From Devosia sp. Root413D1 (GTDB lineage: Bacteria; Pseudomonadota; Alphaproteobacteria; Rhizobiales; Devosiaceae), in the NCBI RefSeq assembly GCF_001425235.1, contig NZ_LMEA01000012.1, positions 373,817 through 437,816 of the forward strand: a DNA stretch of 64,000 bases, read 5' to 3'. This document shows positions 7,571-18,528 of the stretch, one piece after another. Within the stretch, counting starts at the first letter, position 1; the number at the start of each line of letters is the position of its first letter. The notes beneath the pieces are model-generated. The model made no database searches. It was not told where the DNA came from and was given only the letters and a program-made list of their open reading frames with translations. The position numbers and the translations under genes are program-made.

Positions 7571-8786
7571 GACCCTCGCCACGCTGAAGCGCGCTCCGCT
7601 CATGGAGCGCCTCAAGGCCTTTGCCGGCTTCGCCGTGACCGACGAGCGGGCGACACCGCGCGCTGGGCGCGATGCGCGGCTCGACATGTTCCGCGGGCTG
7701 GCGCTGGTGATGATCTTCATCAACCACGTGCCGGGGACCTTTTACGAGACCCTGACCAGCCGGAATTTCGGTTTCTCGGATGCCGCCGAGGCGTTCGTGT
7801 TCATGTCGGGGCTCGCCGCCGGCCTCGCCTATTCCGGACGTTTCGTCAGCGGCCCGCTGTGGCCGGCGATCGCCAAGGTGTGGGCGCGGGCGCGGCAGCT
7901 CTATTTCGTGCACCTGAGCATCACCATGATCGCGCTTGCCATTTTCGCCGGCGCGGCGTGGTGGTTCGGGCTCGACGAGGTGCTGGAAAAGAACAACATC
8001 GCGCCGATCTTCGGCTTCCCGCTGCAGACGATGATCGGGCTGCCGCTGCTGACGCACCAGCTGGGCTATCTCAACATCCTGCCGCTTTACATGACGCTGC
8101 TGCTGGCGACGCCGCTGGTGATTGCACTGGGCTTGCGCTGGCCGGTGCAGACGATGCTCGGCTCGATCCTCGTCTGGGCGGTTGCCGGCCAGTTCCGGCT
8201 CAACCTGCCGAACTTCCCGACGCAGGGCGGCTGGTTCTTCAATCCGTTCTCCTGGCAGATCCTGTTCGTCATCGGCCTGCTGTCGGGCATGGCGATGAAG
8301 CAGGGGCGGCGGTTTGTGCCGAAAAGCCCGGTGCTGTTCGGGTTGGCCGCAGCGTTCCTGTTATTCGTGCTGCTGTGGGTGAAGGTTCCGCCGCTCGGCG
8401 ATCTCGGCCGGCAGGGGCTTAGTTTGCTCAGCAAGCTCGGGCTGCCGTTCTACGTCACCTGGTTCGACAAGACCTTCCTCGCCCTGCCCCGACTGCTGCA
8501 TGCGCTGGCGCTGTTCTATGTCGTCGCCTCGCTTGGCGTGATGTACCGGATCGCCGAGTCGCCGCTCATGACGCCGCTGCGGCTGATGGGGCGGCAGGGG
8601 CTGGCGGTATTTGCGACAGGGACGGTGCTGAGCCTGTTGCTGCAGGCGGTAAAGACCGGCGTCGGGGGCGGCCTGCTGCTCGATACGCTGCTGCTCGGCA
8701 GCGGCCTGCTGCTCCTGGTCGGGCTCGCCTATGTGCTGACGCGCACACAGGAAATGACGCGCGCCGCGACCCGCCCGGCGGGTTGA
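7563..8786 (+). CDS. opgC: OpgC-type membrane acyltransferase of periplasmic glucans
   Basis: A 407-residue polytopic protein starting at the ATG at 7563, inside the end of opgH; an upstream frame extension to 7479 is ignored because it overlaps opgH more. RDARLDMFRGLALVMIFINH, NFGFSDAAEAFVFMSGLAAG and about ten membrane segments identify the OpgC family, which adds charged substituents such as succinyl groups to osmoregulated glucans. The order opgG, opgH, opgC suggests that one operon builds and decorates the glucan. Confidence 0.88.
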   Translation: MPETLATLKRAPLMERLKAFAGFAVTDERATPRAGRDARLDMFRGLALVMIFINHVPGTFYETLTSRNFGFSDAAEAFVFMSGLAAGLAYSGRFVSGPLWPAIAKVWARARQLYFVHLSITMIALAIFAGAAWWFGLDEVLEKNNIAPIFGFPLQTMIGLPLLTHQLGYLNILPLYMTLLLATPLVIALGLRWPVQTMLGSILVWAVAGQFRLNLPNFPTQGGWFFNPFSWQILFVIGLLSGMAMKQGRRFVPKSPVLFGLAAAFLLFVLLWVKVPPLGDLGRQGLSLLSKLGLPFYVTWFDKTFLALPRLLHALALFYVVASLGVMYRIAESPLMTPLRLMGRQGLAVFATGTVLSLLLQAVKTGVGGGLLLDTLLLGSGLLLLVGLAYVLTRTQEMTRAATRPAG

Positions 8787-8914
8787 CACAACTCTCACAT
8801 TTCAGAGAGCGGCCACAGCTGATGCAACCTTGCGCCTTGCTGCATGGCTACGGCTGGGACTAGCCTGCTGATCGAGGGAGGGGATGGCCTGTACTCGAGC
8901 GCGGGAGCGTTTTG

Positions 8915-9928
8915 GTGACCCGACGGCGACCACTCTATAGCCGGTCACAGAGGCCGCGGAACACGGCCGGTTCCGCTTGGGTGGCGCGCGACGGTGTCAG
9001 TCCGGTCTATCTCGATGATCCCCAAGAGACTACCCAACCGACATTGCGGTTTCGTGTCAGTCAGTGGTGGAGTGCGCTCTACCAGCGGCACCAGGGCCCG
9101 GTGCTGGTGGGCGCCGGAGCGCTGGTGACGCTTGCGCTGATCGGCGCCTATGATCTCGTCGCCCCCGACCCGCAGCGGATCAGCGACTGGCAGTTCATGA
9201 CCGCGGTCAACAAGGTGGTGGACGAGCGGCCGCGCGGACCCTCGATCGAGTCGGTAGCCTATGCGACGGTGATCAAGTCGGTGGTGCGGGTCGACGGCTA
9301 CGAAGACAGCACCGACGACCCGTCGGTCGCCAAGCCCGAGGGCCAGGCCGAGATCCCTGCCGAAGGCAAGGTGGAAGAGGATTTCCACGAACGGTTCACG
9401 GCGGTCGGCACCGGCGTCGTCATCGACGACCAGGGCACCATCCTCACCAACCTCCATGTGGCGGGGGCTGCCAAGAAGCTGCGGGTACAGTTCTGGGATG
9501 GCAGCGAATCCGAGGCGATGATCATCGGGGCACGGCCGGAGAGCGACCTGGCGATCATCCGGCCGCTGAACCTGCCCAACGAACTCGAGCCCGCGACGCT
9601 GGCGACCAGCGCCGGCCTCAACCCGGGCGACGAGGTGGTGGCAGTCGGCTTCCCGTTCGGCATCGGCCCGTCGGCTTCGGCCGGCGTCGTGTCGGGGCTC
9701 GGGCGGGCGCTGGCTGAGAACGGCGAGCCCAAGCTGCAGAACCTCATTCAGTTCGATGCGGCGGCCAACCCGGGTAACTCGGGCGGACCGCTGGTCAATG
9801 GCGACGGCGAGGTGGTGGGGATCGTCACCGCCATTCTCAACCCATCCGGACTTCGCACTTTTGCCGGCATCGGCTTTGCCGTGCCGATCGAAAACGCCGC
9901 CGCGGCGGCAGGAGAAAACCCGCTCTAG
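8915..9928 (+). CDS. membrane-anchored S1C trypsin-like serine protease
   Basis: A 337-residue HtrA-like protease domain with one membrane anchor (about residues 58-78, LVGAGALVTLALIGAYDL). The catalytic triad is visible: His in TILTNLHVAGAAK, Asp in ESDLAIIRPL, and Ser in AANPGNSGGPLVNG. The protein stops right after the protease fold (FAVPIENAAAAAG), so it has no PDZ domain, unlike DegP. The start is GTG at 8915, with a GGAG upstream; a TTG at 8912 is possible. A membrane-tethered envelope protease is inferred. Confidence 0.87.
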   Translation: MTRRRPLYSRSQRPRNTAGSAWVARDGVSPVYLDDPQETTQPTLRFRVSQWWSALYQRHQGPVLVGAGALVTLALIGAYDLVAPDPQRISDWQFMTAVNKVVDERPRGPSIESVAYATVIKSVVRVDGYEDSTDDPSVAKPEGQAEIPAEGKVEEDFHERFTAVGTGVVIDDQGTILTNLHVAGAAKKLRVQFWDGSESEAMIIGARPESDLAIIRPLNLPNELEPATLATSAGLNPGDEVVAVGFPFGIGPSASAGVVSGLGRALAENGEPKLQNLIQFDAAANPGNSGGPLVNGDGEVVGIVTAILNPSGLRTFAGIGFAVPIENAAAAAGENPL

Positions 9929-9945
9929 TTCAGTTGTTTTTTGTC

Positions 9946-9988
9946 GCGCGGTCGAACCGCAAAAGTCTGCAACTTTTGCTGACCACGC
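9946..9988. repeat. REP-like palindrome, copy 2
   Basis: A nested dyad between the protease gene and moxR. The outer arms GCGCGGTC and GACCACGC have one mismatch. The inner arms are GCAAAAGT (9959-9966) and ACTTTTGC (9972-9979) around CTGCA. Compared with the other copies the inner arms changed on both sides together (GG to GC, CC to GC). Confidence 0.75.
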
Positions 9989-10012
9989 TCCACCCGAACC
10001 CCGACGGAGAAA

Positions 10013-11032
10013 ATGGTCGACACATCGAAAGACTCCGGCACCGCCGCCGCTTCACTGATGGAGCAGGTGCTGTACGAGGTGAAGAAAGTCGTGGTCGGGC
10101 AGGACCATTTCCTCGAACGGGTGCTGGTGGCGCTGCTCGCCAAGGGGCACCTGCTGGTCGAAGGCGTGCCGGGGCTGGCCAAGACGCTGACCGTCAACAC
10201 GCTGGCCGACGTGATCCAGGGCAAGTTCAAGCGGGTGCAGTTCACCCCCGACCTGGTGCCGTCGGATCTGGTCGGCACCCGCATCTACAACCAGAAGACT
10301 GGCGACTTCTCGACCACGCTGGGCCCGGTATTCTGCAACCTGTTGCTGGCCGACGAAATCAACCGCGCCCCCGCCAAGGTGCAGAGCGCCCTGCTAGAGG
10401 TGATGCAGGAGCGCCAGGTCACTATCGCCGGCGAGACACACAAGGTGCCCAACCCGTTCGTCGTCATGGCGACACAAAACCCGATCGAGACCGAGGGCAC
10501 CTATCCGCTGCCCGAGGCGCAGGTCGACCGGTTCATGATGAAGGTCCTCGTCGGCTATCCGAGCGAAGAGGAGGAATTCGTCATCGTCTCGCGCGTCACC
10601 GGCCTCATGCAGGCGGTGACGCGAGTGGCGACCACCGAGCAACTGGTGGCCCTGCAGGCCAAGTGCCACAGCCTGTTCGTCGACCCCTCGCTGATCCAGT
10701 TCGCGGTCAAGGTGGTGAGCGCCACCCGCAACCCGGCGGCGGCCGGGCTCGGCGACATGCAACGCTTCCTGACCTATGGCGCGAGCCCGCGCGCCTCGAT
10801 CAACATGATCGAAGCGGGGCGGGCGCTGGCGTTCCTGCGTGGCCGCGAATACGTGCTGCCTGAGGACGTGCTCGATGTCACCCCGGACGTGCTGCGGCAC
10901 AGGATCGTCCTCTCCTACGAGGCGATCTCGGAATCGATCACGCCCGACCAGATCATCGGCCAGGTCCTCAAGGCCATTCCCGCTCCCGAAAAACCCCTGG
11001 AGGCGCATGTCCGCATCGCCGCAGCAGGCTGA
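10013..11032 (+). CDS. MoxR-family AAA+ ATPase
   Basis: A 339-residue MoxR-type AAA+ ATPase. It shows the degenerate Walker A GVPGLAKT (near residue 56), Walker B LLLADEINRAPAKVQ (near 113), sensor-1 VMATQNPIETEGTYPLPEAQ and an arginine-rich C-terminal lid. MoxR proteins act as chaperones for partners with von Willebrand A domains. Here the next genes encode a DUF58 protein (26-bp overlap) and a VWA protein, so a MoxR/DUF58/BatA complex at the membrane is likely. The client is unknown. Confidence 0.92.
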   Translation: MVDTSKDSGTAAASLMEQVLYEVKKVVVGQDHFLERVLVALLAKGHLLVEGVPGLAKTLTVNTLADVIQGKFKRVQFTPDLVPSDLVGTRIYNQKTGDFSTTLGPVFCNLLLADEINRAPAKVQSALLEVMQERQVTIAGETHKVPNPFVVMATQNPIETEGTYPLPEAQVDRFMMKVLVGYPSEEEEFVIVSRVTGLMQAVTRVATTEQLVALQAKCHSLFVDPSLIQFAVKVVSATRNPAAAGLGDMQRFLTYGASPRASINMIEAGRALAFLRGREYVLPEDVLDVTPDVLRHRIVLSYEAISESITPDQIIGQVLKAIPAPEKPLEAHVRIAAAG

Positions 11033-11939
11033 AAAGCTCCTCGGTCGCCTCGAGTGGACAGTGATCCGCAAACTCGACGGGTTGCTGCAGGGGGATTATC
11101 GCACGCTGTTCCGCGGCTTCGGGCTCGATTTCGCCGACCTGCGCGAATACCAGACCTATGACGACGTCCGGCATATCGACTGGAACGTCACGGCGCGCAC
11201 CCAGGTGCCGCATGTCAGGATCTACAACGAGGACCGCGACGTCACCGCCTGGTTCCTGCTCGACCTCAGCCCATCGGTGGATTTCGGCTCCGACCAGGTG
11301 ACCAAGCGACAGATGCTCACCGAGTTCGCGGCGGTGCTGACGCGGCTGTTGACCCGGCAGGGCAACAAGGTTGGGGCGATCCTGTTCAACGGGCAATCGG
11401 ACTATGTGATCCCGCCGCACACAGGTCGGCGGCATGTGCTGCACCTGATCGACAAGGTGCTGGCCAACCCGCGGCTGCTGCGCTCGCCCGAAACCGATCT
11501 CAACGCCTTTATCGGCCGGGCGATGTCGGTGATGCGGCGGCGCTCGATTGTCTTCGTGGTCTCCGATTTTATCTCGCAGCCGGGCTGGGAGCGCGGGCTG
11601 TTCCGGTTGAGCCAGCGGCATGAGGCGGTGGCGGTGCGGCTGCTCGATCCGCTCGACATGGCGCTGCCCGATGTCGGCATGCTGCTGTTCCAGGATGCGG
11701 AAACCGGCGAGCAACTGTTCGTTGACACGGTGGACAAGGGGTTCCGCCGGCGCTTCGTCGCCGCGGCGGCCGCCAATGAGGAGGCCCAGATGGAAGCCTT
11801 CGCGGCGGCGGGGCTCGACGTGCTGGAACTTTCGACTTCGGACGACCTGGTCGATGCGGTGCTGCGCTTTTCACATATGCGCAAGGTGCAGTCGCGGCTG
11901 GGTGGTGGTGGCAATCTGCCCGCGATGGCGGGCGCCTAG
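11007..11939 (+). CDS. DUF58 domain protein
   Basis: A 310-residue DUF58 protein from the ATG at 11007, preceded by GGAGG and overlapping the end of moxR. The family signature is present (DLREYQTYDDVRHIDWNVTA), followed by a VWA-like region starting WFLLDLSPSVDFGS with a partial MIDAS (DxSxS). No membrane segment is seen. DUF58 proteins are regularly encoded with MoxR ATPases and VWA proteins, and this one sits between the two. The molecular role is not established. Confidence 0.9.
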   Translation: MSASPQQAEKLLGRLEWTVIRKLDGLLQGDYRTLFRGFGLDFADLREYQTYDDVRHIDWNVTARTQVPHVRIYNEDRDVTAWFLLDLSPSVDFGSDQVTKRQMLTEFAAVLTRLLTRQGNKVGAILFNGQSDYVIPPHTGRRHVLHLIDKVLANPRLLRSPETDLNAFIGRAMSVMRRRSIVFVVSDFISQPGWERGLFRLSQRHEAVAVRLLDPLDMALPDVGMLLFQDAETGEQLFVDTVDKGFRRRFVAAAAANEEAQMEAFAAAGLDVLELSTSDDLVDAVLRFSHMRKVQSRLGGGGNLPAMAGA

Positions 11940-11987
11940 GCCCCGACCCCATGGCGGGGGTGGGACGGTTTTGACGGTGGTGACGCG

Positions 11988-13076
11988 ATGACCTTCATCT
12001 GGATGGACATGCTCTGGCTGCTGCTCCTGGTGCCGCTGCTGATCGGCGCCTATGTCTGGATGCTGCGGCGCCGGAAGAGGGCGGCGTTGCGCTACGCCAA
12101 CCTCGCCATCGTCAAGCAGGCGATGGGCAAGGGCGTCGGCTGGCGCCGACATGTGCCCCCTCTGCTGCTGCTGGCAGCGCTCACGGTGCTGATCGTTGCC
12201 GTGGCCCGGCCGGCCGCGGTGGTGGAGCTGGCTTCGTCGCGGGCGACAGTGATCCTCTCGATGGATGTGTCGGGCTCGATGCGGGCCCGCGACGTCGAGC
12301 CATCGCGCATCGTCGCGGCGCAGGAGGCGGCCAAGGAGTTCATCCGCAAGCAGCCCGCCGACGTGCAGGTCGGCATCGTTGCCTTTGCCTCGGCGGCGGT
12401 GCTGGTGCAGGCGCCGACCATCGACCGCGAGGCGCTGTACCAGGCGATCAACAGTTTTGATCTGAGGCGGGGCACCGCGGTGGGCTCCGGGGTGCTGGTG
12501 GCGCTGGCCACCATCTTCCCCGACCAGAACTTTGACCTCGACGGCAGCGGCAACCAGCGCGACCAGTTGGGGCTGCCGAGCTTCGGCGGCGAACGCTTCG
12601 GCGCGACCAGCGGCGCCGACGGGCTGCTGAGCGGGACAGCGACGGAGCCGCCGGCCAAGCATATGCCGGTCGAACCCGGCTCGTACGAAAGCGCGGTGGT
12701 GATCCTCCTCACTGACGGCGCAACCACCACGGGCCCTGACCCGGTCGCCGCCGGCCGGCTGGCCGGCGACTATGGGGTCAAGGTGTTCACCGTGGGGTTC
12801 GGCTCGGCCTCGGGCGACGTGGTGGATTTCGGCGGCCGCTCGATGCGAGCGCAGCTCGATGCGACGACGCTGCAAGCAATCGCCGACGCCACGGAGGGCG
12901 AGTATTACGAGGCGACCAGCGCCTCCGACCTCGCCGGGGTCTACGACTCGCTCTCCACCCGGCTGATCAGCGAGAAGAAACTGACCGAGATCGCCTTCGT
13001 CTTCGCCGGGGTTGGCGCGCTGCTGGCCATGGCCGCCGCGGCGCTGTCGATGCTGTGGTTCGGGCGGATCGCCTGA
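11988..13076 (+). CDS. BatA-like von Willebrand factor A membrane protein
   Basis: A 362-residue protein with two N-terminal membrane segments (near residues 5-22 and 52-72), a VWA domain with a full MIDAS motif (ILSMDVSGSMRARD near residue 88), TDGATTTGPDP, and a C-terminal membrane helix (VFAGVGALLAMAAAALSML). It matches the aerotolerance-type BatA architecture. An approximately 45-residue insertion rich in Gly and Ser lies between the second strand and the TDGA motif. It follows DUF58 by 48 bp and probably forms one operon with it. Confidence 0.88.
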   Translation: MTFIWMDMLWLLLLVPLLIGAYVWMLRRRKRAALRYANLAIVKQAMGKGVGWRRHVPPLLLLAALTVLIVAVARPAAVVELASSRATVILSMDVSGSMRARDVEPSRIVAAQEAAKEFIRKQPADVQVGIVAFASAAVLVQAPTIDREALYQAINSFDLRRGTAVGSGVLVALATIFPDQNFDLDGSGNQRDQLGLPSFGGERFGATSGADGLLSGTATEPPAKHMPVEPGSYESAVVILLTDGATTTGPDPVAAGRLAGDYGVKVFTVGFGSASGDVVDFGGRSMRAQLDATTLQAIADATEGEYYEATSASDLAGVYDSLSTRLISEKKLTEIAFVFAGVGALLAMAAAALSMLWFGRIA

Positions 13077-13181
13077 GGCACGGCAGCGCTGCCAGCGGCC
13101 CACCAGACTGGGTGTCATCGCAGCGAAGGCAACTGGGCCGGCGCTCTAATCGGTAGACGTCACCGCCCCGGCCGTGCCGGA

Positions 13182-14227
13182 CTATGGGGCCGCCTCTCCA
13201 AAGCCGACAACCTCCTGTAACAGCGCAGACGCCAGCCTCAGGCTGGCGCCAGTGCTGACGAGCAGGGCCGGCAGGGTCAGCCATTCCAGAGTCCAGGCGG
13301 CGCCAGACCGTTCGTTCTCGTGCAGCATCGCGTGGGTGAGCGTGCCGGAGAGACCGGCGGTGTGGTGCGCCAGCGCCACCAGCAATTCGGCCTTCACTGG
13401 ATTGTTCTTGTGCGACATCGCTGACGACGTACCGCCCGCAGCGAGGGTTACCGCGCCGACCTCGCTCTGCGCCATCAGCGCGAGGTCAGTGCCGATCTTT
13501 CCCAGCGTTCCAGCGAGCATTGCTACCCGCGCGCCGAGGCCGATCAGCCGATCTCGCACCGTGTGCCAGCACGGTGCGGCGCCGAGGTCGAGGCGGCTTG
13601 CCAGCGCTTCGGCAACGCGGTCGCCCTGCCCCTCAAAGCTGGATCGATTGCCGATCGGACCGCCGAGCTGGACAACGAGCAGATCCGGGGACAGTGCGGC
13701 AAGTGTCGCCCGGTGCCGCGCCAACGCCTCGTCCCAACTGCGGAGCTTGTCGGCTACGGTGAACGGCAACGCGGCCTGCATCCGCGTGTGTGCCATCACG
13801 GCGGTGGCACCGTGTTGCTCGACGAGGCTTGCGAGTTGCATCCTAACTGTGTCGATACGGCTTTGCAGCACCGGCAGAATATCCCGGAGCTGCAGCACGA
13901 GGGCAGTGTCGATCGCGTCCTGGCTGGTCGCGCCCCAATGCAACGCTGGCCGGCTTGACGCCGGGAGGGCGGCGCGAAGCTGTGACAGCAGCGCCGGCAC
14001 CACCACGCCATCCCGCGCCATTCCCGCCAGCAGCCCGGGCCAGTCGGGGACGAACTGCTCCACAGCCAGCGCGATCTCCTGGGCCGCAACCTCATCGATC
14101 AGGCCGGCCTCCGCCTCAGACTGCGCCAAGGCAACCTCGAAGCGCAGGATTGCCGTGAGCTGCACCTCGTCCGACAGCAGCGCCTCGAGCTCCGGATCGC
14201 CCGCCAATGCCCCGAGCAGCCGAGACA

Positions 14228-14228
<1 letters not shown>
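13182..14228 (-). CDS. pcaB: 3-carboxy-cis,cis-muconate cycloisomerase
   Basis: A 348-residue member of the fumarase/aspartase superfamily, converting 3-carboxymuconate to 4-carboxymuconolactone. The signature TSSAMSHKNNPVKAELLVAL lies near residue 265, with HWGATSQDAIDTA near 110. It is somewhat shorter than the usual 350-450 residues but has no obvious gap. The ATG at 14228 overlaps the pcaF stop (TGATG), and it is the last gene of the long minus-strand operon that begins with the TRAP transporter. Confidence 0.9.
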
Positions 14229-15433
<1,205 letters not shown>

Positions 15434-15434
15434 C

Positions 15435-16103
15435 TCACAGCTCCGGGGTGACGAGGTCGCCGACATTGGCGGTAACAAGCAGTTCGGCGCCGGTCACCGC
15501 CTGTAACTCGTCGATGCTCATCCCGGCCAGCTTCTCGCGCAATACGAAACGCCCAGCTTCGATGTCGATGACGGCAAGGCTGCTATAGACCCGCGTCACG
15601 CAGCCGACGCCGGTCAGCGGCAGACTGCAGCGCTTGACCAGCTTGGGCCGGCCATCCTTGGTGACATGGTCAGTGATCACCGCCACGCGCTTGGCTCCAT
15701 GCACCAAGTCCATCGCGCCACCGACCGCCGGCACTCCCTTCGGGCCGGTCGACCAGTTGGCGAGATCGCCGTTCTCGGCCACCTCGTAGGTACCGAGGAT
15801 GGCCACGTCGAGATGGCCGCCGCGCACCATGGCAAAGCTATCGGCGTGGTGGAAGAAGGCGGCGCCCGGCCGCAGCGTCACAGCCTTCTTGCCGGCATTG
15901 ATCAGGTCCCAGTCTTCCTCGCCCTCGGCCGGGCTCTCGCCGAAGTTGAGGATGCCGTTCTCGGTGTGGAAAATCGCCTGCCGGCCCGGCGGCTGGAACT
16001 TCGCCACCATTTCGGGAAAGCCGATGCCGAGATTGACATAGGCGCCGTCCTCGATGTCCTGCGCTGCCCGCCAGGCGATCTGGGCGTTGGAAAGCTTGCT
16101 CAT
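15435..16103 (-). CDS. pcaJ: 3-oxoadipate CoA-transferase subunit B
   Basis: A 222-residue beta subunit of a class I CoA-transferase. The catalytic glutamate motif ENGILNFGE is near residue 50, preceded by YVNLGIGFPEMVAKF. With the PcaI subunit it moves CoA from succinyl-CoA to beta-ketoadipate. Its ATG overlaps the pcaI stop by four bases. Other oxoacid CoA-transferases look similar, but the neighbours settle the role. Confidence 0.9.
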   Translation of the reverse strand: MSKLSNAQIAWRAAQDIEDGAYVNLGIGFPEMVAKFQPPGRQAIFHTENGILNFGESPAEGEEDWDLINAGKKAVTLRPGAAFFHHADSFAMVRGGHLDVAILGTYEVAENGDLANWSTGPKGVPAVGGAMDLVHGAKRVAVITDHVTKDGRPKLVKRCSLPLTGVGCVTRVYSSLAVIDIEAGRFVLREKLAGMSIDELQAVTGAELLVTANVGDLVTPEL

Positions 16104-16822
16104 TGGTAGGCTGCTCCGACGCGGATCAGCGCCTCTTCCTGTTGCGGGGCGGGAACGACGACCACCCGCGTGACGAAGATGCCGGGGGTGATCACCTGCT
16201 CGGGGTCGATTTCGCCGGGCGCCACCACCTCGCTTGCCTGGACGATGGTGAGCCTCGCCGCTGCCGCCATCAGGGGCGAGAAGTTCCGCGCCGCCTTGCG
16301 GTAGGTGAGGTTGCCCATGGTGTCGGCACGCTCGGCCTTGAGCAGCGCCGCGTCGGCCTTCAGCCAGCGCTCCTCGACATACATCCGACCCTCGAACTCG
16401 GCAGTCGGCTTGCCTGCTGCGAGGTCGGTGCCGAAACTGGTCGGGGTATAGAACGCCGGAATGCCGGCGCCACCGGCCCGGATGCGCTCGGCCAGCGTGC
16501 CCTGCGGCACCAGCTCCAGGGCGATCTCGCCGGCCAGATACTTCTCGGTGAAGGCGCGCGGGTCGGACGAACGCGGAAACGAGCAGACCATCTTGCTGAC
16601 CATCCCGGCATCGATCATTGCGGCGATGCCGATGCGGCCATTGCCGGCATTGTTGTTGATGAGCGTGAGGTTGCCGGGCCTGCCGGTCGCCTTGAAGCGG
16701 TCGATCAGGGCGTGGATCAGCTCGATCGGCGCCCCGGCCCCGCCGAAGCCGCCGATCATCAGCGTCATGCCATCGTCAATGCCGGCGATGGCCGCGGCGA
16801 GATCGGGAACCGTCTTGTCCAT
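16100..16822 (-). CDS. pcaI: 3-oxoadipate CoA-transferase subunit A
   Basis: A 240-residue alpha subunit of a class I CoA-transferase from the ATG at 16822. The CoA-binding block LMIGGFGGAGAPIELIHALI is near residue 22, with NLTLINNNAGNGRIGIAAMI after it. An upstream in-frame ATG at 16888 would overlap pcaG and is rejected. It lies 10 bp after pcaG and overlaps pcaJ. Confidence 0.9.
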   Translation of the reverse strand: MDKTVPDLAAAIAGIDDGMTLMIGGFGGAGAPIELIHALIDRFKATGRPGNLTLINNNAGNGRIGIAAMIDAGMVSKMVCSFPRSSDPRAFTEKYLAGEIALELVPQGTLAERIRAGGAGIPAFYTPTSFGTDLAAGKPTAEFEGRMYVEERWLKADAALLKAERADTMGNLTYRKAARNFSPLMAAAARLTIVQASEVVAPGEIDPEQVITPGIFVTRVVVVPAPQQEEALIRVGAAYQ

Positions 16823-16832
16823 GGCAAAAGTC

Positions 16833-17414
16833 CTAGAAGTCGAAGAACACCGTCTCACCCTCGCCCTGCAGACGAATGGCAAGATCATAGCGGGCTCGGC
16901 CGTCGACCTCCGATCGCCTGGCGATCAGCGTTTGGCGCCGGCGCGGGTCCATGATGCGGCTGAGCACCGGGTCAACCGCATTGGCGGCTGTCTCATCGTC
17001 GAAATAGAGCCGCGTCTGCAGCCCCATATTGATGCCGCGCGCTACGATCCACAACGAGACATGTGGCGCCATCGGCTGGCCGTCGGGACCGATGACCCGA
17101 CCGGGCTTCACCGTATCAAACGCGAACGCCCCTGCCCCGTCGCAAGCGGCGCGCCCCCAGCCCTGCCGATGCACGCCGTCGCTGTCGGCCTGCCAGAGTT
17201 CGACGACCGCATCACCGAGCGGCGCACCGGACCCGTCATGGATCGACGCGGCAATGGTGACGCGCGGACCATCACCGGCGGCGATCGGTCCCGAGCCGAG
17301 GTCGGGCCGGTTCGGGCCACCTATCCCCTCGAGGCTGGGCGTCATCCCGATGTGCACATAGGGGCCGGCCGTCTGCGACGGGCTCTCCTTGAGCGGCGGC
17401 AGCCGGTTGAGCAT
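16833..17414 (-). CDS. pcaG: protocatechuate 3,4-dioxygenase alpha subunit
   Basis: A 193-residue alpha subunit of the intradiol dioxygenase that opens protocatechuate to 3-carboxy-cis,cis-muconate. Family blocks are SQTAGPYVHIGM at the start, VELWQADSDGVHRQ and MAPHVSLWIVARGINMGLQT. As usual for the alpha chain it lacks the full set of iron ligands, which are in PcaH. Its ATG overlaps the pcaH TAA (TAATG). Confidence 0.93.
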   Translation of the reverse strand: MLNRLPPLKESPSQTAGPYVHIGMTPSLEGIGGPNRPDLGSGPIAAGDGPRVTIAASIHDGSGAPLGDAVVELWQADSDGVHRQGWGRAACDGAGAFAFDTVKPGRVIGPDGQPMAPHVSLWIVARGINMGLQTRLYFDDETAANAVDPVLSRIMDPRRRQTLIARRSEVDGRARYDLAIRLQGEGETVFFDF

Positions 17415-18160
17415 TAGTTGCCCTCCATCCGGTTCTCGAACAGCGTGGAGCGGCGCCCTCGCAGCACGATGTCGAAGCGGTAGGCCAGGGCGTCCATCGG
17501 CGTGGTGTTGTGCCGGTCCAACCGGGCGATCAACTGCTCCACCGCAACGCGATCCGGGATCGCCAGCGCAATCGGATCCTGCCAGATCATCGGGTCGCCC
17601 TCGAAATACATCTGGGTGATCAGCCGCTGCGCGTAGGCGTGGCCGAACACCGAGAAATGGATATGTGCCGGCCGCCAGTCATTGCCGCCATTCGGCCATG
17701 GGTAGGCGCCCGGCTTGATGGTGCGGAAGTGATAGTAGCCGTCATCGTCGGTGATGGCGCGGCCGCAGCCGCCGAAATTGGGGTCGAGCGCCGCGACATA
17801 GCCCTCGCGCTTATGCCGGTAGCGGCCGCCGGCATTGGCCTGCCAGAATTCCACCAGCGTGCCGCGCACCGGCCGGGCGTTCTCGTCAAGCACCTGGCCG
17901 TAGACGATCAGGCGCTGCCCGATCGCCTCACCCCCGTCCTGGCTGAAATTGCGGATCAGATCATTGTCGAGCGGCTGGATGATGCCGTGCCCGAAGGTCG
18001 GGCCGGTGAGTTCGGATTTCGTTTGCCCCAGCGCCAGCAGCGCCTGTCTGGGCGCCCGCAGTGTCGTGCTCTTGTAGCCCGGGGTGTCCGCTGGTGGATG
18101 CCAGGCGCGGTCGCGCTGGTAGAGTTGGCCTTCGTCACCATAAGGCGGGACGATGCTCAT
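17414..18160 (-). CDS. pcaH: protocatechuate 3,4-dioxygenase beta subunit
   Basis: A 248-residue beta subunit, the iron-bearing chain. It carries [20 protein letters not shown], a tyrosine ligand region at [20 protein letters not shown], and the HxH histidines in AHIHF. The start ATG at 18160 overlaps the end of pcaC by four bases, so the preceding in-frame stretch up to 18388 is shadow sequence. Together with PcaG it commits protocatechuate to the beta-ketoadipate pathway. Confidence 0.94.
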   Translation of the reverse strand: MSIVPPYGDEGQLYQRDRAWHPPADTPGYKSTTLRAPRQALLALGQTKSELTGPTFGHGIIQPLDNDLIRNFSQDGGEAIGQRLIVYGQVLDENARPVRGTLVEFWQANAGGRYRHKREGYVAALDPNFGGCGRAITDDDGYYHFRTIKPGAYPWPNGGNDWRPAHIHFSVFGHAYAQRLITQMYFEGDPMIWQDPIALAIPDRVAVEQLIARLDRHNTTPMDALAYRFDIVLRGRRSTLFENRMEGN

Positions 18161-18528
18161 GGCCGCGTCTCCAGTTCTCGCTTGGCGATGCGAAATGCCC
18201 GGTTGGCAGCCGGCACTCCGGCATAAACGGCCACGTGCAGGAGCGCCTCCTTGATGTCGTCGGGCGTCGCGCCGGTGTTGACGGTGGCGCGCACGTGCAT
18301 CGCCACCTCCTCGTCGTGGCCGAGCGCGGCGAGCAGCGCGATGGTGACCAGCGAGCGCTCGCGTTTCGTCAGCCCCGGGCGCGCCCACACAGAGCCCCAG
18401 GCGCCCTCGGTGATGAAGGCCTGGAAATCGGCGTCGAACGGCGTCTTCGCCGCTTCGGCACGGTCCACATGGGCGTCGCCCAGCACGGCGCGGCGGGTCT
18501 GCATGCCGATGTCGAACGGGTCAGGCAT
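18157..18528 (-). CDS. pcaC: 4-carboxymuconolactone decarboxylase
   Basis: A 123-residue single-domain CMD protein (not fused to PcaD) from the ATG at 18528. It has [20 protein letters not shown], then [20 protein letters not shown] and [17 protein letters not shown], the usual CMD helices. It decarboxylates 4-carboxymuconolactone to the enol-lactone. It overlaps pcaD by 8 bp upstream and pcaH by 4 bp downstream. Confidence 0.93.
   Translation of the reverse strand: MPDPFDIGMQTRRAVLGDAHVDRAEAAKTPFDADFQAFITEGAWGSVWARPGLTKRERSLVTIALLAALGHDEEVAMHVRATVNTGATPDDIKEALLHVAVYAGVPAANRAFRIAKRELETRP

Noticed and set aside
5798..7723. A 641-codon minus-strand frame opposite opgH
   Set aside because: The composition (runs of RRQR, GGD) is that of an antisense shadow, and opgH on the plus strand has all family motifs.
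13111..13135. A fragment resembling the GTGTCATCCCAGCGAAAG repeat after the VWA gene
   Set aside because: Only the first half matches, with mismatches that break the hairpin. Probably a decayed copy, too weak to list as an element.
16823..16888. N-terminal extension of pcaI to an upstream ATG
   Set aside because: It would overlap pcaG, and the added residues are unlike PcaI. The ATG at 16822 gives the normal length.
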